DNA of 64,000 nt from Conyzicola lurida (GTDB lineage Bacteria; Actinomycetota; Actinomycetes; Actinomycetales; Microbacteriaceae), in NCBI RefSeq assembly GCF_014204935.1, contig NZ_JACHMJ010000001.1:3534001-3598000 (forward strand). The letters are read 5' to 3'. Position numbers and translations under genes: made by a program. The notes under the pieces are model-generated. The model was given only the letters and a program-made list of their open reading frames with translations. It was not told the DNA's origin and made no database searches. Shown piece by piece: positions 44,893-53,502 of the stretch (position 1 is its first letter; every line of letters begins with the position of its first letter).

Positions 44893-46187
44893 TCCGCGGC
44901 CGTGCCGCGCAGCCGGTAGTTGGCGCCCGCCATCCCGATCACGAGAAAGAAGATGCCCGTCGCCATCGGGAAGGCGAACACGTCGAACGTGGCGAGCAGC
45001 ACCGCGCCCACCGCGCTCGCGGCCCCGAGCCCGTGGCCGATACGGCGGGGCAGCTCGGGCCGGTGCTCGCCGCGCCAGACCAGTCCGCTCACCACCGCGG
45101 CGCCGCTGAGGGCGAGCAGCGCGACGATGCCGAGAACCCCGATCTCGATCGCGGACTGCAGCAGCTGGTTGTCGAGGATGCGGTACTCGGGCAGGAACGT
45201 ACCGGGCCCCCGGCCGATCACTGGGCTGCGGGCCACGAACTGGCCGACGAGGTCGTAGCTGCCGATGCGCGACGACGTGCTGGAGTCCTCGCCGCCGAAC
45301 AGGCCGCGGATCGTGCCCACCATGCCCGGCACGAGCAGGTACACGCCGGCCACCAGCACGCCCGCGGCGCCCAGCGCGATCAGCCGCATGCGACCCGACC
45401 AGGTCGGGATGAGTACGAGCATCCCCATAGCGAGCCCGAGCAGTGTCGACCGCGACACCGCGAGTGCGGCGGCGAGCACGATGAACAGCACGGGAAGCCA
45501 GCGGCGCAGGGCGGGCCGCCCGGTGTCCCAGAGCGCGAGGGTCAGCGCCACGGGCATCATCGTCGAGAGCACGAACCCGTACTCGAGCGGGTGGCTCGCG
45601 GTTCCCGACGAGCGGGCGAACCCCGACCGCACCTGCAGCGCGCTGTCGGCATTGGTCGACAGCCCCGGGATCTGCAGCCAGTCGATCAGCGAGAGGCCGG
45701 TGGCGAACTGCAGCAGCCCGAGCAGGCCGAGCAGCCCGGCCGCGAGGCAGGCGCGACGCACGAGGGTGAGCAGACGTTCGTAGTTCGGGATGCCGTCGGA
45801 CACGAGTAACACGAGCCCGATCCACGCGAAGACCTTCACGAGGCCCGTGTCAGCGGGACTCGCCTCGCTCGAGGGCAGCCCCCGGAACATCGCCCCCGCA
45901 TAGCTCACGGTGACCGCGGCGAGATAGACGAACGCGGCGATGCGCACCGGGTTGCCGGGGTTCCGCTCGGAGCCGCGCTGCAACTGGTGCCAGCACCACC
46001 ACAGCCCGCCCGCCGTGGCCCAGAGCAGCGCGGGGGACCCCACCGAGCCGAGGGCGGTCACCGACTGCCCGGCCGGCACCGCGAACAGCAGCACGAGGAA
46101 CACGGTGAGGAAGCTCACCGCGTCGAGCGGCGGGTGCTCCGGCGGTCCGACGACGGATCGCCGGAGCAGGGGGTCCGGTGCCGTCAT
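44823..46187 (-). CDS. O-antigen ligase/polymerase-like membrane protein
   Basis: 454 residues with about 10-12 helices. The large extracytoplasmic loop and the motif RSPVIGRGPGTFLPEYRILDNQLLQSAIEIGVLGIVAL match Wzy_C (O-antigen ligase) domains, where GxGxGTF and downstream helices are conserved. It would polymerise or ligate cluster II repeat units. Start ATG at 46187 follows the Wzz-like gene by 4 bases. The C-terminal coding overlaps the convergent flippase by 70 bases. Confidence 0.85.
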   Translation of the reverse strand: MTAPDPLLRRSVVGPPEHPPLDAVSFLTVFLVLLFAVPAGQSVTALGSVGSPALLWATAGGLWWCWHQLQRGSERNPGNPVRIAAFVYLAAVTVSYAGAMFRGLPSSEASPADTGLVKVFAWIGLVLLVSDGIPNYERLLTLVRRACLAAGLLGLLGLLQFATGLSLIDWLQIPGLSTNADSALQVRSGFARSSGTASHPLEYGFVLSTMMPVALTLALWDTGRPALRRWLPVLFIVLAAALAVSRSTLLGLAMGMLVLIPTWSGRMRLIALGAAGVLVAGVYLLVPGMVGTIRGLFGGEDSSTSSRIGSYDLVGQFVARSPVIGRGPGTFLPEYRILDNQLLQSAIEIGVLGIVALLALSGAAVVSGLVWRGEHRPELPRRIGHGLGAASAVGAVLLATFDVFAFPMATGIFFLVIGMAGANYRLRGTAADQTGASTPTARARPIHQRDIGSA

Positions 46188-46191
46188 GGTC

Positions 46192-46941
46192 TCAGGTGGA
46201 CACGTGCGCGGAGGCGCCGGCCGGGCGCTTCTTACGCGGCCGCGCCGAGGCGACGTCGGCGGTCGCCTCGCCGGTGTCGTCGGGTTCGTCCTCGGGCGCG
46301 GGTGCCGCGGCGAGGCGCTCGCGCCGCTGCCGGCGCCGGCGCGCGATGCTCAGCACCAGACCGTCGACGAGCGCGGTCAGCAGGAAGGTGGCGACGAGTC
46401 CGCCCGCCGCCACGCCCAGCACACCGCGGGTGCGGTCGTTCGTGAGCGCGGTCGGCTTCTCGTCGACCGCGAGGTCGAGCACCGACATCCGGGCCGCGTC
46501 GGGCACCGCCACGTCGTTCTGCAGCGCGGCCAGCCGCACGGGCAGGGTGTCGAGCACGGCCCGCAGGATGCTGCGCGCGCCCGACTGCGTGTCGCTGGTC
46601 GCCGTCACCAGCAGGATCGGACCGCTCGCGTCGCTGTCCCGCTCCACCGTGTAGCCGGTCACGCCGGGGTCGTCGCCGAGGATCTCGCTCGACGTGGCGT
46701 CCGAGTTGACCGAGCGCATCAGCACCTCGAGGGCCGGGTTGAGGCCGCCGAGGTACAGGAAACCGTTGCCGCCGTCGGGCACCGTGCTCGAGCCCGGGAG
46801 CAGCACCGCGGTGCCGGAGATCTCGTACGTCGGCTCGCTCGCGTCGTAGACGAGGTAGGTGGCGCCGGCGGTCAGGAGCACGCCGACGACGATGACGTAC
46901 CAGCGCCGGAGGGATGCGCTGAGCAGGTTGGAAGCGAGCAT
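46192..46941 (-). CDS. Wzz/YveK-like chain-length regulator, no kinase domain
   Basis: About 249 residues with two transmembrane helices (WYVIVVGVLLTAGATYLVY near the start and GVLGVAAGGLVATFLLTALVDGLVL at about 180) and an extracellular alpha/beta domain between. This is the Wzz/CapA topology that sets polymer length. The tail is basic and disordered (RRRRQRRERLAAAP). ATG at 46941 is preferred because GAAAGG lies 10 bases upstream; an ATG at 46959 adds six residues. No BY-kinase domain is fused or adjacent. Confidence 0.72.
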   Translation of the reverse strand: MLASNLLSASLRRWYVIVVGVLLTAGATYLVYDASEPTYEISGTAVLLPGSSTVPDGGNGFLYLGGLNPALEVLMRSVNSDATSSEILGDDPGVTGYTVERDSDASGPILLVTATSDTQSGARSILRAVLDTLPVRLAALQNDVAVPDAARMSVLDLAVDEKPTALTNDRTRGVLGVAAGGLVATFLLTALVDGLVLSIARRRRQRRERLAAAPAPEDEPDDTGEATADVASARPRKKRPAGASAHVST

Positions 46942-47094
46942 CGATGCAGTGCCTTTCATGACCGTGCCAAGGCACTCGGGTAGTCACTAACCACCCAATT
47001 TATTAGCGGGAACGGCCGCGGCACAGGGATTACATTTCCTGCCCGTTTCTGGTCAAATGGCCGGGCTGCGCGGCACGGAAAAGAGGGGGCGACG

Positions 47095-47775
47095 GTGGTT
47101 TTCGACCTGCTTCTCGCCTGCCTGCGCCGGTGGTACATCGTGGTCCTCGGCCTCGCCTGCATCGCGGGCGTGGCGTACACGCTCGACCGCACGCCCGGCG
47201 TCTACTTCGCGCAGGTCGACGTGCTGTTCCTCGCCGACGAGAGCCAGGCCGGCGCCAATCCCCTGCAGAACCAGGAGGACAGCGTCATCCACTTCGCCTC
47301 TGTCGTGCAGCAGTCGGTGAGCGACGGTGCCGTGCAGACGCGGCTGTCGTCGCCGAGTGCGACGCTGCAGGGCTCGGGCATCCGCGAGGGGTACGTGGCG
47401 CGCCTGTCCGACGCGGGCGGCCAGTGGGAGAGCAGCTTCAACCGCGCGGTCATCGAGATCGAGGTCGTGGACTCGTCGCTGGCCGAGGTGCGGCGCGTGG
47501 TCGACGAGGTCGTGGGCAGGATCACGGCGGAGACGGCGCGCATCCAGGAGGAGGCCGGCGTCGACCCGGCGACGTGGGTGACGGCCGACGTCGAGACCGA
47601 AGAGGTGTCGATCGGTTACATGGGCAGCACCCGCGGCAGCAGGCTGCGCGGGCTGGCCGCGGTAGCGCTGGTCGGGGGAGCGGCGACCGTTCTGACCGCC
47701 GTTCTCGTCGACCGCTGGCGCTCCCGCCGGGTCGTGGTCAGGTCGCGCGCCGCAGCCGAGCCAGCCGCAGTTTGA
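47095..47775 (+). CDS. Second Wzz-like membrane protein
   Basis: 226 residues with the same plan as the divergent neighbour: N-terminal helix RRWYIVVLGLACIAGVAYTL, extracellular domain with a coiled segment (AEVRRVVDEVVGRITAETARIQEEAG), second helix LAAVALVGGAATVLTAVLV, then a short arginine tail. Both proteins begin LRRWYxVVLG-like, suggesting related chain-length partners. GTG start with GAGGGGG 8 bases upstream. Its last 38 bases overlap the end of the convergent gene. Confidence 0.68.
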   Translation: MVFDLLLACLRRWYIVVLGLACIAGVAYTLDRTPGVYFAQVDVLFLADESQAGANPLQNQEDSVIHFASVVQQSVSDGAVQTRLSSPSATLQGSGIREGYVARLSDAGGQWESSFNRAVIEIEVVDSSLAEVRRVVDEVVGRITAETARIQEEAGVDPATWVTADVETEEVSIGYMGSTRGSRLRGLAAVALVGGAATVLTAVLVDRWRSRRVVVRSRAAAEPAAV

Positions 47776-48613
47776 TCGAGTCGAGCCCCGACCGGCCGAC
47801 GAGCTTCAGCGCCGTCGCCTTGGCGGCGGCCCGGGCGACCTCCGCCACGCGTCGTGCCGGCCGCACGCCGAGCAGGTCGACGGCCGAGCGCAGCCGTCCC
47901 GGTTCCGTGGCTTCGTCGAGCAGTCCGGGGAACAGCTCGCGGTAGGGGGCCGGGGAGGTGAGTGCTCCGTGTACCCGGTTGCTCACGTTCGACCCGTGCA
48001 CCACCTGAAGCCAGGCCGGTGCTCCACGGACTTCCACCACCGGCATCCGCTCGCCCAGAGCCGTGTGCCAGTCGACCCAACAGGTCTCGGCCGATGCCCA
48101 CGGTTCGACGACAGAGCAGAACGCGTTGCTGCGGTCGGTGCGCCGGTAGACGTCGGTACCGCTCGCGATCAGCCCGTTGACGAGGTAGATCGCCGCCCGG
48201 CCCGCCCGCTGCCCGCGCGCCTCGGCTGCCGCGTGCAGCCGCTCGGTGAAGTCGCGCGCGAGGCCGTCGTCGTTGTCGACGTTGGTGGTCAGCAGCAGGT
48301 CGCCGCGGACGCCGACGACGCGCTCGATGTCGCCCAGCAGGTCGGCGCGCGACACCTCCTCGCGGAACAGCGGCGAGAAGGTGCCGACCGCCCACCGGGT
48401 GCGGATCCGGTCGAGCAGCCACGCGGGGCTCTGCGGGTCGAAGTAGACGATCCAGTGGAAGTCCCCGTGTGTCTGCGCGCGCACCGCGGGCAGGCAGTAC
48501 CGCTCGAACAACTCGGCGCGCTCGACCAGCCAGCCCTCCTTGGCCCGCACCACGCTCTCGGCCCCGGCCGAGGGCAGGTTGAACCGGGTCAGGAGGACCT
48601 GGTCGATAGCCAC
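47738..48613 (-). CDS. Putative rhamnosyltransferase-like glycosyltransferase
   Basis: 291 residues. VAIDQVLLTRFNLP start, then GWLVERAELFERYCLPAVRAQTHGDFHWIVYFDPQSPAWLLDRI and LLTTNVDNDDGLARDF (a DxDD metal motif). These match the 'putative rhamnosyl transferase' family (PF11316-like). GTG at 48613 is two bases after the stop of the upstream gene, so it is coupled. The upstream extension of the frame has no start with a binding site. Confidence 0.75.
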   Translation of the reverse strand: MAIDQVLLTRFNLPSAGAESVVRAKEGWLVERAELFERYCLPAVRAQTHGDFHWIVYFDPQSPAWLLDRIRTRWAVGTFSPLFREEVSRADLLGDIERVVGVRGDLLLTTNVDNDDGLARDFTERLHAAAEARGQRAGRAAIYLVNGLIASGTDVYRRTDRSNAFCSVVEPWASAETCWVDWHTALGERMPVVEVRGAPAWLQVVHGSNVSNRVHGALTSPAPYRELFPGLLDEATEPGRLRSAVDLLGVRPARRVAEVARAAAKATALKLVGRSGLDSIKLRLARLRRAT

Positions 48614-48615
48614 CT

Positions 48616-50553
48616 CTACAGCGCGATCTTGTACACGTGGTAGCCGTACTCGGCAGCGAAGGTGTCGGTGAAGATGCCGGCCGCGTTCGCCGTGAGCGAC
48701 CGGTTCTCGAACAGCACCTCGACCGAGCGGCCGTCGACCCCGGCCGGCAGCGTGAACGAGCGCGCGCCCGGAGTCGACGAACCGTCGATCATCGCGAACA
48801 CGTAGGCGTATCCGCCGCTGGTCTTGAGCATGGTGTCGAGTCCCGGGCCGAACGAGTAGTCGTACGACTGGGTGTTGATCACCGGGGCGAGCGCCTTGAT
48901 CTGCAGGTTCACCGTCTGCGCGGCCGTCACGTTGGGTGCGGCACACGAACCCTTGGCGTACTGCACGACGCGGATCAGCCCGCCCGCGGTGCAGGTGCCC
49001 GACATGCTCTGGTTGAAGTAGACGATGCCGCGGGCCTCGTTGATGACCGAGTTCATCACGGCGCCCTTGAGCTCGCCGGGCTGGATGTTGCGGACGAACT
49101 GTTCGCCCGGCCCGCCGTTCACCAGGTCGATGAACTGCCACATCGGCTGCAGTGATCCGTCGACCGCGTCACGCGCGCGCAGCGAGTTCATCATCTTGCC
49201 GTAGCTCGACGACGTGCGGCAGTTGCTCTGGTCGATCGGGGTGAGGTAGATGTCGCGGTACGGCTTCCAGTCGCAGTAGGGGATCGTGTACCAGTACATG
49301 TCGGTGGAGACCACGTCGGTGTATCCGTTCACGTACTGCTCGGCGTCGGCGGCCGGCAGGTCGGTTCCGAGCACCATCTGCGTGAAGTTGGCGTACTTGA
49401 AGCGCCCGTCGTCACCGATCGAATCGACGATCTGCTGCAGGTGCCGGTGCCCCTCGGCGGCCGGCCAGCGTCCGTCGACCTCGTCGTCGAGGAAGTTGCC
49501 CACCCAGTAGTCGCTCGTGCCGGTGAACGAGGCGTTGAGCTTGTCACCGATCCAGTAGGCCTCGTTGCGCTCGAACAGCGAGTAGGAGGTGCCCTCCCAC
49601 ATGCCCGAGTACGAGTTGAAGCCGAGCGACTTGTCGTAGGCGACCTCGGCGTCGTTGCTCACGCCGTTGAAGGTCGCGACGATCGGGAAGAACGAGGGGT
49701 CGGTCCAGCCGACGGAGGCCGGCTTGTCGAACTGTCCCCAGTAGGACGGGCCGCCCTCCCACGCGATGCGGGGCAACGCGAGCTCGCCGCTGCCGGGAGG
49801 CGGGGTGGGCGTCGGAGTCGGCGTCGGAGTCGGAGTCGGTGTGGGTGTGGGTGTGGGCGTCGGCGTAGGGGTGGGCGTCGGTGTCGGTGTCGGAGTAGGG
49901 GTGGGGGTCGGAGTAGGCGTCGGAGTCGGTTCGGGCGTCGGCTCCTCACCCGTGGCCGTGAACACCACGTCAACGTAGTAGTTACTGTCGTGGTAGTTGT
50001 AGGTCGGGAAGGCGCCGGGCGTGTAGTTGTACACGCCGCCGCCCGCCGGCACCGTGAGCGGGCCGACCGTCACCGGCTCGGTGAACACGTTCTCGTCGCT
50101 CGAGTACAGGCCGAGAGGCGCCAGGTAGGACGCGACGTAGGTCTCGCCGGCGGTGATCGCGACGGGCTCGGCCAGGGTCGCGGTCTGCCACCCCGACTTC
50201 GACTCGTTCACGAAGGGCGCCGTGGCCACGGCCGTGCCGTCGGCGGTCCACAGGGTCGCGACGTGCTCGCCCCTGTTCTGCTTTCCCTTGTAGTAGCGGA
50301 TGCCCGAGACTGTTCCGTCGACACTGCTCGTGAACGTGACGCCGAGCTCGACGGCCGAGGTGTCGAGGTCGGTGACCGTGACCGGCACGGTGTCGTCGGT
50401 GAAGATGCCGTCCGCGCTCGCCGCGGGGAGACCGACGATCTGGGAGACGGCGACGAGCGAGGCCACCGCCACGCTCGCGACCACAGCCACCAGCCGCCGT
50501 CGATTGTGGCCCGTGGATCCGGTCGTCTCGTGCGTCATTGCCATGCGTGTCAT
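48616..50553 (-). CDS. Secreted DUF4082 protein with a long Thr-Pro linker and a TIM-barrel-like glycosidase domain
   Basis: 645 residues. Signal peptide (RRRLVAVVASVAVASLVAVSQIVGLPAASA). One DUF4082 module (GIRYYKGKQNRGEHVATLW, TGETYVASYLAPLG-like) at about 50-195. Then a TP-dipeptide linker of about 25 repeats (about 200-255). The C-terminal 390 residues (LPRIAWEGGPSYWGQF; DYWVGNFLDDEVDGRWP; VVSTDMYWYTIPYC; VYFNQSMSG) have the look of a glycoside-hydrolase barrel with acidic pairs, but I do not recognise the family. AGGGAC precedes the ATG. It is followed by the rhamnosyltransferase-like gene. The DUF4082 module resembles those of the 30629-35161 protein. Confidence 0.68.
   Translation of the reverse strand: MTRMAMTHETTGSTGHNRRRLVAVVASVAVASLVAVSQIVGLPAASADGIFTDDTVPVTVTDLDTSAVELGVTFTSSVDGTVSGIRYYKGKQNRGEHVATLWTADGTAVATAPFVNESKSGWQTATLAEPVAITAGETYVASYLAPLGLYSSDENVFTEPVTVGPLTVPAGGGVYNYTPGAFPTYNYHDSNYYVDVVFTATGEEPTPEPTPTPTPTPTPTPTPTPTPTPTPTPTPTPTPTPTPTPTPTPTPPPGSGELALPRIAWEGGPSYWGQFDKPASVGWTDPSFFPIVATFNGVSNDAEVAYDKSLGFNSYSGMWEGTSYSLFERNEAYWIGDKLNASFTGTSDYWVGNFLDDEVDGRWPAAEGHRHLQQIVDSIGDDGRFKYANFTQMVLGTDLPAADAEQYVNGYTDVVSTDMYWYTIPYCDWKPYRDIYLTPIDQSNCRTSSSYGKMMNSLRARDAVDGSLQPMWQFIDLVNGGPGEQFVRNIQPGELKGAVMNSVINEARGIVYFNQSMSGTCTAGGLIRVVQYAKGSCAAPNVTAAQTVNLQIKALAPVINTQSYDYSFGPGLDTMLKTSGGYAYVFAMIDGSSTPGARSFTLPAGVDGRSVEVLFENRSLTANAAGIFTDTFAAEYGYHVYKIAL
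49797..49935 (-). repeat. TP-coding minisatellite
   Basis: A run of 6-base units coding Thr-Pro within the linker of the secreted DUF4082 protein. Units differ at third positions (GTCGGA, GTGGGT, GTAGGG on the plus strand), so the array is old or codon-diversified, but unit gain or loss would keep the frame. Confidence 0.8.
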
Positions 50554-50623
50554 CGTGTGTCCCTAGGGTTGGTCCCCCACAGAATCCCCCACCGGAGCAA
50601 ATCTCCCCTTGACGCTAACACCG

Positions 50624-52489
50624 TCATTTTTCGACGTCCAATGAATTTATCTTCATCTGGCGCGGGCTCTCCGGCAGGGCGCATCTACCCGTGCTGAACG
50701 CGGGGGAAGTGGCGGGCACGATGTAGGTCACGGGGGCGCGGCTCGACTCGTCGCGGTCCCAGGCGGCGGCGCTACCCGACCGGGCCGTGCGGCCCGCGAG
50801 CGTCAGCGCGGCGTAGGCCGCGGCATCCACGGCACTCAGCGGTCCGCGCACGCTCGCGGCCAATTCGCGCAGGGTCGAGCGGGTGGTCGAGGGTGCCGTC
50901 GTCTCACGGTTGCCGCGCCGCTGCCGGCGCAGGATGGCAAGGAGTCCGTCGAGTCGTCGCGGGGTGCGCACCCGCACCGGCTCGGTCTCGACGACGCGCT
51001 TCTCGTGCGCGCCGAACAGCGCGTCCACCACGAGGTCGTCGGCGGTCAGCTCCGGGAACTCGCCGAGCCGCTCGTGCCCGCGTCGCCCCAGAGCGTAGGC
51101 GCCGGCGCCCCAGAGCGCACCGCTCGTCGAGGGCAGCCGGGTGCGGGCGCGGTAGTACGCGCGCACCGGCGCCGACGCCCCGGTCGTGTCGTAGCGGAAC
51201 GCCGGCCGGGCCGCGAGCACCGCTCCGCTCTCCAGCTCGGCGAACACCGCCGCGATCGCGCCGGGGTGCAGCTCGACGTCGGCGTCGAGGTAGAGGCGCG
51301 GCCAGAAGCGCGCGAGCCGGTCGCCGCGGTTGAGCGCCGCCGCCTTCGACGGGCGGGCGGTCTCGACCACGCGTACCCCGCGGAACTCGCGGGCGATCGC
51401 GGCCGTGTTGTCGCGGCATCCATTGCAGACCACGATCACTTCGAGACGGTCGGATGCCGCGAGCGACGCCAGCGGAGCGAGCGTGCGCCGCAGCACGGCC
51501 GATTCGTTGTGCGCGGGGATGATGACGGCGCCGAGCACGCCCCGGTCGGGCAGATCCGGCCAACGGGTGGCGTGCGGCAGGCGGTCCCACGACGACCGGT
51601 CGAGCAGCACGCGCAGGGTCGAGCGGTGCACGCCGCGGTAGCCCCGCAGCGCCTCGTGCAGCACGACGACGGCCCGGTACGCGGCGGCGTACCCGCGCCC
51701 GTGGTACTTGGCGATGTAGCGCACGCGGTTCACCGCGAGCAGGGCGTGCAGCTCGGCCGAACTGCCGGAACCGCCCTGGTCGTGCCGCACGAGCGCCCGC
51801 GGCTCGAACCAGACGTCGAACCCGGCGTCGCGCACCCGGCGCAGGTAGTCGGTCTCCTCGGAGTAAAGGAAGAAGCGGGGGTCCCAGTCGCCCACCGCGC
51901 GCACCGTCTCGCGACCGAGCATCACGGCCGCGCCGGTCGCCCAGTCGACCGTGCGGGCGCGCAGGTAGCTCGCCGGCCGCCCGTCGAGTTCGCTCGGCAG
52001 CCACGGAGGCGCGCCGCTTCCAAACAGCGCGTCGCCGACCGCTCGTGGCAGGCTCGGCTCCCGGCGGAGCGACGGGTAGGTGCTGCCGTCGACGGCGGAG
52101 ATGAGTGGCACGACGGCCCCCGCCCCCGGGGTGCGCAACCGGTCGAGCATGCTGCGGATACTGCCGGCCTCGACCACGAGGTCGGGGTTGAGCACGAGCG
52201 AGGCGTCGGCGTCGCCCGCCGCCCGCAGCGCGAGGTTGATGCCCTCGGCGTACCCGCGGTTGCCGCCGGCGTCGACCAGGGTTACGTCGGGATGGCCGGC
52301 GAGCAGCTGCAGGGTGCCGTCGGTCGACCCGTTGTCGGCGACGACCACGCGCAGCCGCGAGTCGAGGGCCTCGTGCCGCAGGCTGGCGAGCAGCCCGCCG
52401 AGGTGCGCCGCGCTGTTGAATGTCACGACCGCGACGGCGACGTCGGCGACGTCCCCGGCGGCCACGAACCGGCCGTAGTCGCCGGTCAC
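50624..52489 (-). CDS. Tandem GT2 glycosyltransferase (two catalytic domains)
   Basis: 621 residues with two GT-A domains in one chain. Domain 1 (about 17-300): VAVVTFNSAAHLGGLLASL, VVADNGSTDGTLQLLA, NPDLVV metal region and FFLYSEETDYLRRVRDAGF, as in rhamnosyltransferase-like WbbL/RfbN. Domain 2 (about 330-520): VIIPAHNESAVLRRTLAPLA, VVCNGCRDNTAAIA, YLDADVELHPG. The C-terminal 80 residues are probably helical. GTG at 52489 overlaps the upstream stop (GTGA). Last gene of the six-gene minus-strand operon. Confidence 0.87.
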   Translation of the reverse strand: MTGDYGRFVAAGDVADVAVAVVTFNSAAHLGGLLASLRHEALDSRLRVVVADNGSTDGTLQLLAGHPDVTLVDAGGNRGYAEGINLALRAAGDADASLVLNPDLVVEAGSIRSMLDRLRTPGAGAVVPLISAVDGSTYPSLRREPSLPRAVGDALFGSGAPPWLPSELDGRPASYLRARTVDWATGAAVMLGRETVRAVGDWDPRFFLYSEETDYLRRVRDAGFDVWFEPRALVRHDQGGSGSSAELHALLAVNRVRYIAKYHGRGYAAAYRAVVVLHEALRGYRGVHRSTLRVLLDRSSWDRLPHATRWPDLPDRGVLGAVIIPAHNESAVLRRTLAPLASLAASDRLEVIVVCNGCRDNTAAIAREFRGVRVVETARPSKAAALNRGDRLARFWPRLYLDADVELHPGAIAAVFAELESGAVLAARPAFRYDTTGASAPVRAYYRARTRLPSTSGALWGAGAYALGRRGHERLGEFPELTADDLVVDALFGAHEKRVVETEPVRVRTPRRLDGLLAILRRQRRGNRETTAPSTTRSTLRELAASVRGPLSAVDAAAYAALTLAGRTARSGSAAAWDRDESSRAPVTYIVPATSPAFSTGRCALPESPRQMKINSLDVEK

Positions 52490-53502
52490 GGCCGCACCAC
52501 CGAGGGAGAGGACGCGTGGGCGATGAAGAGAGCGGATGGCGCAGAGCCGTCGGCCCGGATCGACCAGACGTCGCTGTCGCCGACCGCTTCCGACGGCAGG
52601 GCGTAGAGCAGGGTGGAATCGTCGAGCCATTCTGCCTGGTCGTCGATCGAGCGGTCGTCCGGCAGGATCGTCTCCTCGCCGCTGTCGAGGTCGAGCACCG
52701 CGAGCGACCAGTGCGGGGCCGTCGCGCTCGCCACGTTCTTCTTGTAGACGACACGGGTGCCGTCGGGGGAGATCGACGGGCACTCAGCCGTCTTGTGCAC
52801 GGTGGTCAGCGTGCGGTCGGCGATCGACCCGCGCACGAGCCAGGTCGAGCCGCCCGTCGCCGCGGTCGCATAGAAGGCGTCGTCGTCGCCCGGCACGAAC
52901 GTCACTCCCCAGAAGTTGCGGTCGACAGCGGTGTTCGGTTCGCCGTCGACCAGCAGTTGCCATTCCTCGAGGTTGCCGAGGTCCTGGCCGTCGGCCGTGA
53001 CGATGCGGGTGGCGGTCGAGAAACCGATCGTGGCGTACCCCTCGCCGGTGACGAACGACGTGAAGGCGGCGAGCTCGCCGTCGGGAGAGAGGCGCGCCCG
53101 GCTCGGGATGCCGGGGAGCGGCCAGGTGCTGGTGACGGCACCGTCGGCATCGAGCAGGTTGGCAGAGAATGTGGTGAGGATGCCGCGTTCGATGCGCAGG
53201 CACACGGTGGCACTGGTCGCGGAGTACACCCGGTCGCACGAGACGTCGGTCACGGTGCGCTCGCCGCCCGGGTCGTCCGCCGCGACGCTCGCCACGAAAC
53301 CGTAGCCCGCGTCGGGCGTCGAATCGCGGAAGACGATGCGTCCCGCATCGTCCCGCGCGTCGAAGGCCGCCGTCTGCACCGCGGCCAGGTTCTCGGAGCG
53401 GGAGCGCGTGTCCGACGCGGCGACCAGGGCGACCGCCGCGGAACCGCCGAGCAGCACGACGGCCAGCGCCGCGACGACGAGCAGCCGGGCGCGGCGGTTC
53501 AC
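52486..53502 (-). CDS. Membrane-anchored TolB/WD40-like beta-propeller protein
   Basis: 338 residues. One N-terminal helix (LLVVAALAVVLLGGSAAVALVA) then repeats such as ISPDGTRVVYKKN, LSPDGELAAFTSF and AEWLDDSTLLYALP, each a propeller blade with the SPDG turn. Likely extracytoplasmic, with substrate unknown; TolB-like proteins occur in EPS operons of actinobacteria. GTG at 53502 overlaps the MFS gene stop. Confidence 0.75.
   Translation of the reverse strand: MNRRARLLVVAALAVVLLGGSAAVALVAASDTRSRSENLAAVQTAAFDARDDAGRIVFRDSTPDAGYGFVASVAADDPGGERTVTDVSCDRVYSATSATVCLRIERGILTTFSANLLDADGAVTSTWPLPGIPSRARLSPDGELAAFTSFVTGEGYATIGFSTATRIVTADGQDLGNLEEWQLLVDGEPNTAVDRNFWGVTFVPGDDDAFYATAATGGSTWLVRGSIADRTLTTVHKTAECPSISPDGTRVVYKKNVASATAPHWSLAVLDLDSGEETILPDDRSIDDQAEWLDDSTLLYALPSEAVGDSDVWSIRADGSAPSALFIAHASSPSVVRP

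Noticed and set aside
48614-49141. Longer start for the rhamnosyltransferase-like gene inside the DUF4082 protein gene
   Set aside because: The added codons are a shadow of the upstream gene; GTG at 48613 is two bases from its stop and gives the expected N-terminus.
49766-49978. Plus-strand frame coding a Gly-Val repeat
   Set aside because: It is only the reverse reading of the TP linker minisatellite; no start signal.
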